This document shows, in pieces, positions 62,161-64,000 of a stretch of 64,000 nucleotides of DNA (its first letter is position 1; each line of letters opens with the position of its first letter). The position numbers were made by a program, and so were the translations under genes. The stretch spans positions 13,097,501 to 13,161,500 of the forward strand of contig OX344749.2 in the NCBI GenBank assembly GCA_947034885.2. Reading direction: 5' to 3'. The notes below the pieces were generated by a model that did no database searches, had not been told where the DNA came from, and saw only the letters and a program-made list of their open reading frames with translations. The DNA comes from Thuidium tamariscinum. Lineage: Eukaryota; Streptophyta; Bryopsida; Hypnales; Thuidiaceae.

Positions 62161-64000
62161 CCCTTAAGGTGATCAGGGCTTTTTTTTGGCTTTCTAGTGC
62201 CAGATTACACCCCAAAAAATAATTTGGCTAAAAAACACTACCAAAAATGCCAAAAAACTTGGATGCAATTGCCAAACAACTTTGAAATTAAAAAAGAATA
62301 TTAGATGAAATCGCCTGATTATGGATGAAAACCATACTATACATCCAATAAGTGCATGAATGTTGCAATTTGGAGCACCACTCTAACATTTATATCGCCA
62401 CTATGGCCCTTGTTCAAAAATGAAAAAAAAAGCCCTGAAGGTGATTGTATATTTGTAATATTGTATCTCAATGAATGATGGCGTGCAGGACCTGATTTGC
62501 ATCATGTACAGCAGTAATAAGTAAGCAATATAGTTATCAAAGTCTGGCATTTGGTTGGATTCCCCTTTTTTGACAGGAGACCAACACATGTGAAGTTGTG
62601 ACCCGCTGCCTTTGGAATCATTGAGTTGGGGCCCTCAGCCTACAAAAGCACACCTATAGTGGACGAAGAAGCCTCCCGGTGGGGGTGGGGTGAGGGTCCC
62701 AACTTGGAGATAACTTCAAACTGAGTTACAAAAGTGACACACCACACCAGGACTCTGGAGTTGGTTTGTCTTGAAGTGCAAAGCTCCCAACTGAAAGCCG
62801 GCCACCACAAACTCCGTCACACCTGGGACTTCACTTCTAACCTGCACTGCCGCCAGCGCCGCTGTGTGGCGTTTGGATGACATTCTCATAAAAATCAATT
62901 TTCCTCAAAAAGACCTAAATTTTTTGTTGGGGAAGCAGAGAAGACGTGTAATTTCATACATATCTATGCTATTACCAAAATGAAAACAAAGTAAGTGATG
63001 AACAACAAGGCTTCAAATTAGAGGTTATAGGGTCTGTCCTTTAAGGGTTAACCTTCTAGGGATGAATTGGAACTACTCAACCCCATTTCCGTGAAGGCGT
63101 GAACTGACTCCTTGTTCAGTGCCCCAGTCAGCCCCTCAAGAAAATGCCGAATTTTTTTAATTTTTCACACATGATAGAATTTGCAAATTTTGAATTCATA
63201 CTTGCAACAAGAGGCCCCAAATTAGCTGGCAGGGGTGTACAAAGCACAAAATAGTTGGGTTTTTTCACTGGGAGGGGCCAAGCGAGGGGGCCAGTTCACC
63301 CCAACCATTACTCACGCATTCGGTTTGAACTCCCTGTAACTTAACTTCAGTTATATCAAGGCACCGTAAGTTTGGTACCAAATGTGGACGCCTGTGTGCA
63401 GACTGGTATCGGTTTCCCTGTGGGCCTACTTGCACCTGACAAACAAATGGGATTCTGCTGCCAAACCTCCCCCCAGAGGTGCTGCCTCAAAATGTACGTC
63501 TGGGGGACATGAGAACTCACCTAGGGTGGATTTGGGAGTACATCAACAATCTGAGAAAATTTCTCTGGGGACGGGTCCATTGAGATCATGCGAAGAAATT
63601 CAAAGTGGGTGAAATGTCCCTACAATAGTTCCCTACTTTAGTTTATCTCAACTTGGTACAGTATTTGGCTATTTATTTTTATTTTTATGCATACATGGAA
63701 AAAAAAAAGAATGAAGTAGTGAAGACAATTGAGTTATTCGTAAAGTACACTAAACCGGGGTTTAAACCCACGAGTTTTGTGAAAAAGTCGGTTGAGTTAA
63801 AAAAGTCGAAATAAAAGTGGGTATGAAACTTATTTTTTCATCAAAATGGTGCCTAAAAGAATTTGGTCCCCACTTTTGAAGTCGTGTGACATAAGTATCT
63901 TGCAAAAAAGTTTGACACTTCAACTTTAGTTGCCTTCTCAACTTCAAAAAAAAGTCATGCCCAAAGTCGGGAGGACTTTACAAATAACTCAAATATCCAA
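62161..64000. other. Intergenic with GC-richer patch, no gene recognised
   Basis: Between about 62.6-62.9 and 63.0-63.6 kb composition is balanced. ORFs of 60-76 codons (62898-62716 minus, 63382-63612 plus) have no domain and no clear splice context. A CCTTTAAGGGTTAA word at 63036-63049 looks like an unpaired TTAA-element end. 63150-63265 is copy 2 of the short dispersed repeat at 58085. Confidence 0.35.

Noticed and set aside
1-64000. tRNA, rRNA, CRISPR or LTR retroelement genes
   Set aside because: No box A/B pair with a clover-leaf, no rRNA-like block, no regular repeat-spacer array and no retroelement protein motif was recognised by eye; a dedicated search could still find a tRNA.

Overview
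This window is nuclear DNA from a land plant. The recognisable genes are intron-bearing plant families: a plastid-targeted LEA-like pair, a plant-type L-gulonolactone oxidase, a non-specific lipid transfer protein and a GT23-like fucosyltransferase relative. Gene density is very low, intergenic DNA is strongly AT-rich, and small DNA transposons are everywhere, while no retroelement coding region was recognised. A bryophyte or lycophyte would fit, but that is an inference from protein flavour and not a demonstrated assignment.

Layout. At 2.3-7.1 kb lies an AT-rich, many-exon gene on the minus strand for a GT23 (FUT8-like) protein; its 3' end is not in the window. A GC-richer gene island covers about 9.5-21.2 kb. 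Its core is an inverted (head-to-head) duplication of about 1.9 kb, each arm carrying one copy of a two-exon gene for a plastid LEA-like protein (CDS 10490-11372 minus, 19754-20630 plus). Between the arms lie a three-exon L-gulonolactone oxidase gene (14050-16322 minus), an 11-bp tandem repeat (18027-18114) and a possible UDP-glycosyltransferase remnant (about 18.8 kb). From 21.2 to 34.3 kb the DNA is AT-rich and made largely of nested TIR elements. A second small gene island (34.7-36.7 kb) holds a two-exon lipid transfer protein gene. From 36.7 to 56 kb there is again AT-rich DNA with terminal-inverted-repeat elements, plus an odd tract (43.9-45.8 kb) in which a CAATTAGAC-like word recurs. 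From 57 to 63.6 kb there are GC-richer islands without a recognised gene and several dispersed repeats.

Mobile DNA. At least five groups of non-autonomous DNA elements can be delimited: (i) elements of 0.2-1.3 kb bounded by TTAA, mostly starting CCC(C)T, piggyBac-like in target site; (ii) a family of about 750 bp with TIRs like GGGTGATTGCAAGAAAC and TA target sites, often nested; (iii) TA-flanked MITEs of 270-290 bp; (iv) one 870-bp TA-flanked foldback with TIR CAGTACCCGGCAACTC; (v) one CACTA MITE of 164 bp with a 3-bp target duplication, and one Stowaway-like element. Several insertion orders can be read directly because related copies preserve the empty site.

Functional picture. LEA-like plastid proteins, ascorbate biosynthesis and a secreted lipid transfer protein are all plausible parts of drought and desiccation physiology, but their proximity alone does not show co-regulation. 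All exon boundaries are read by eye from splice signals, phase and protein continuity; none has been tested against transcripts.
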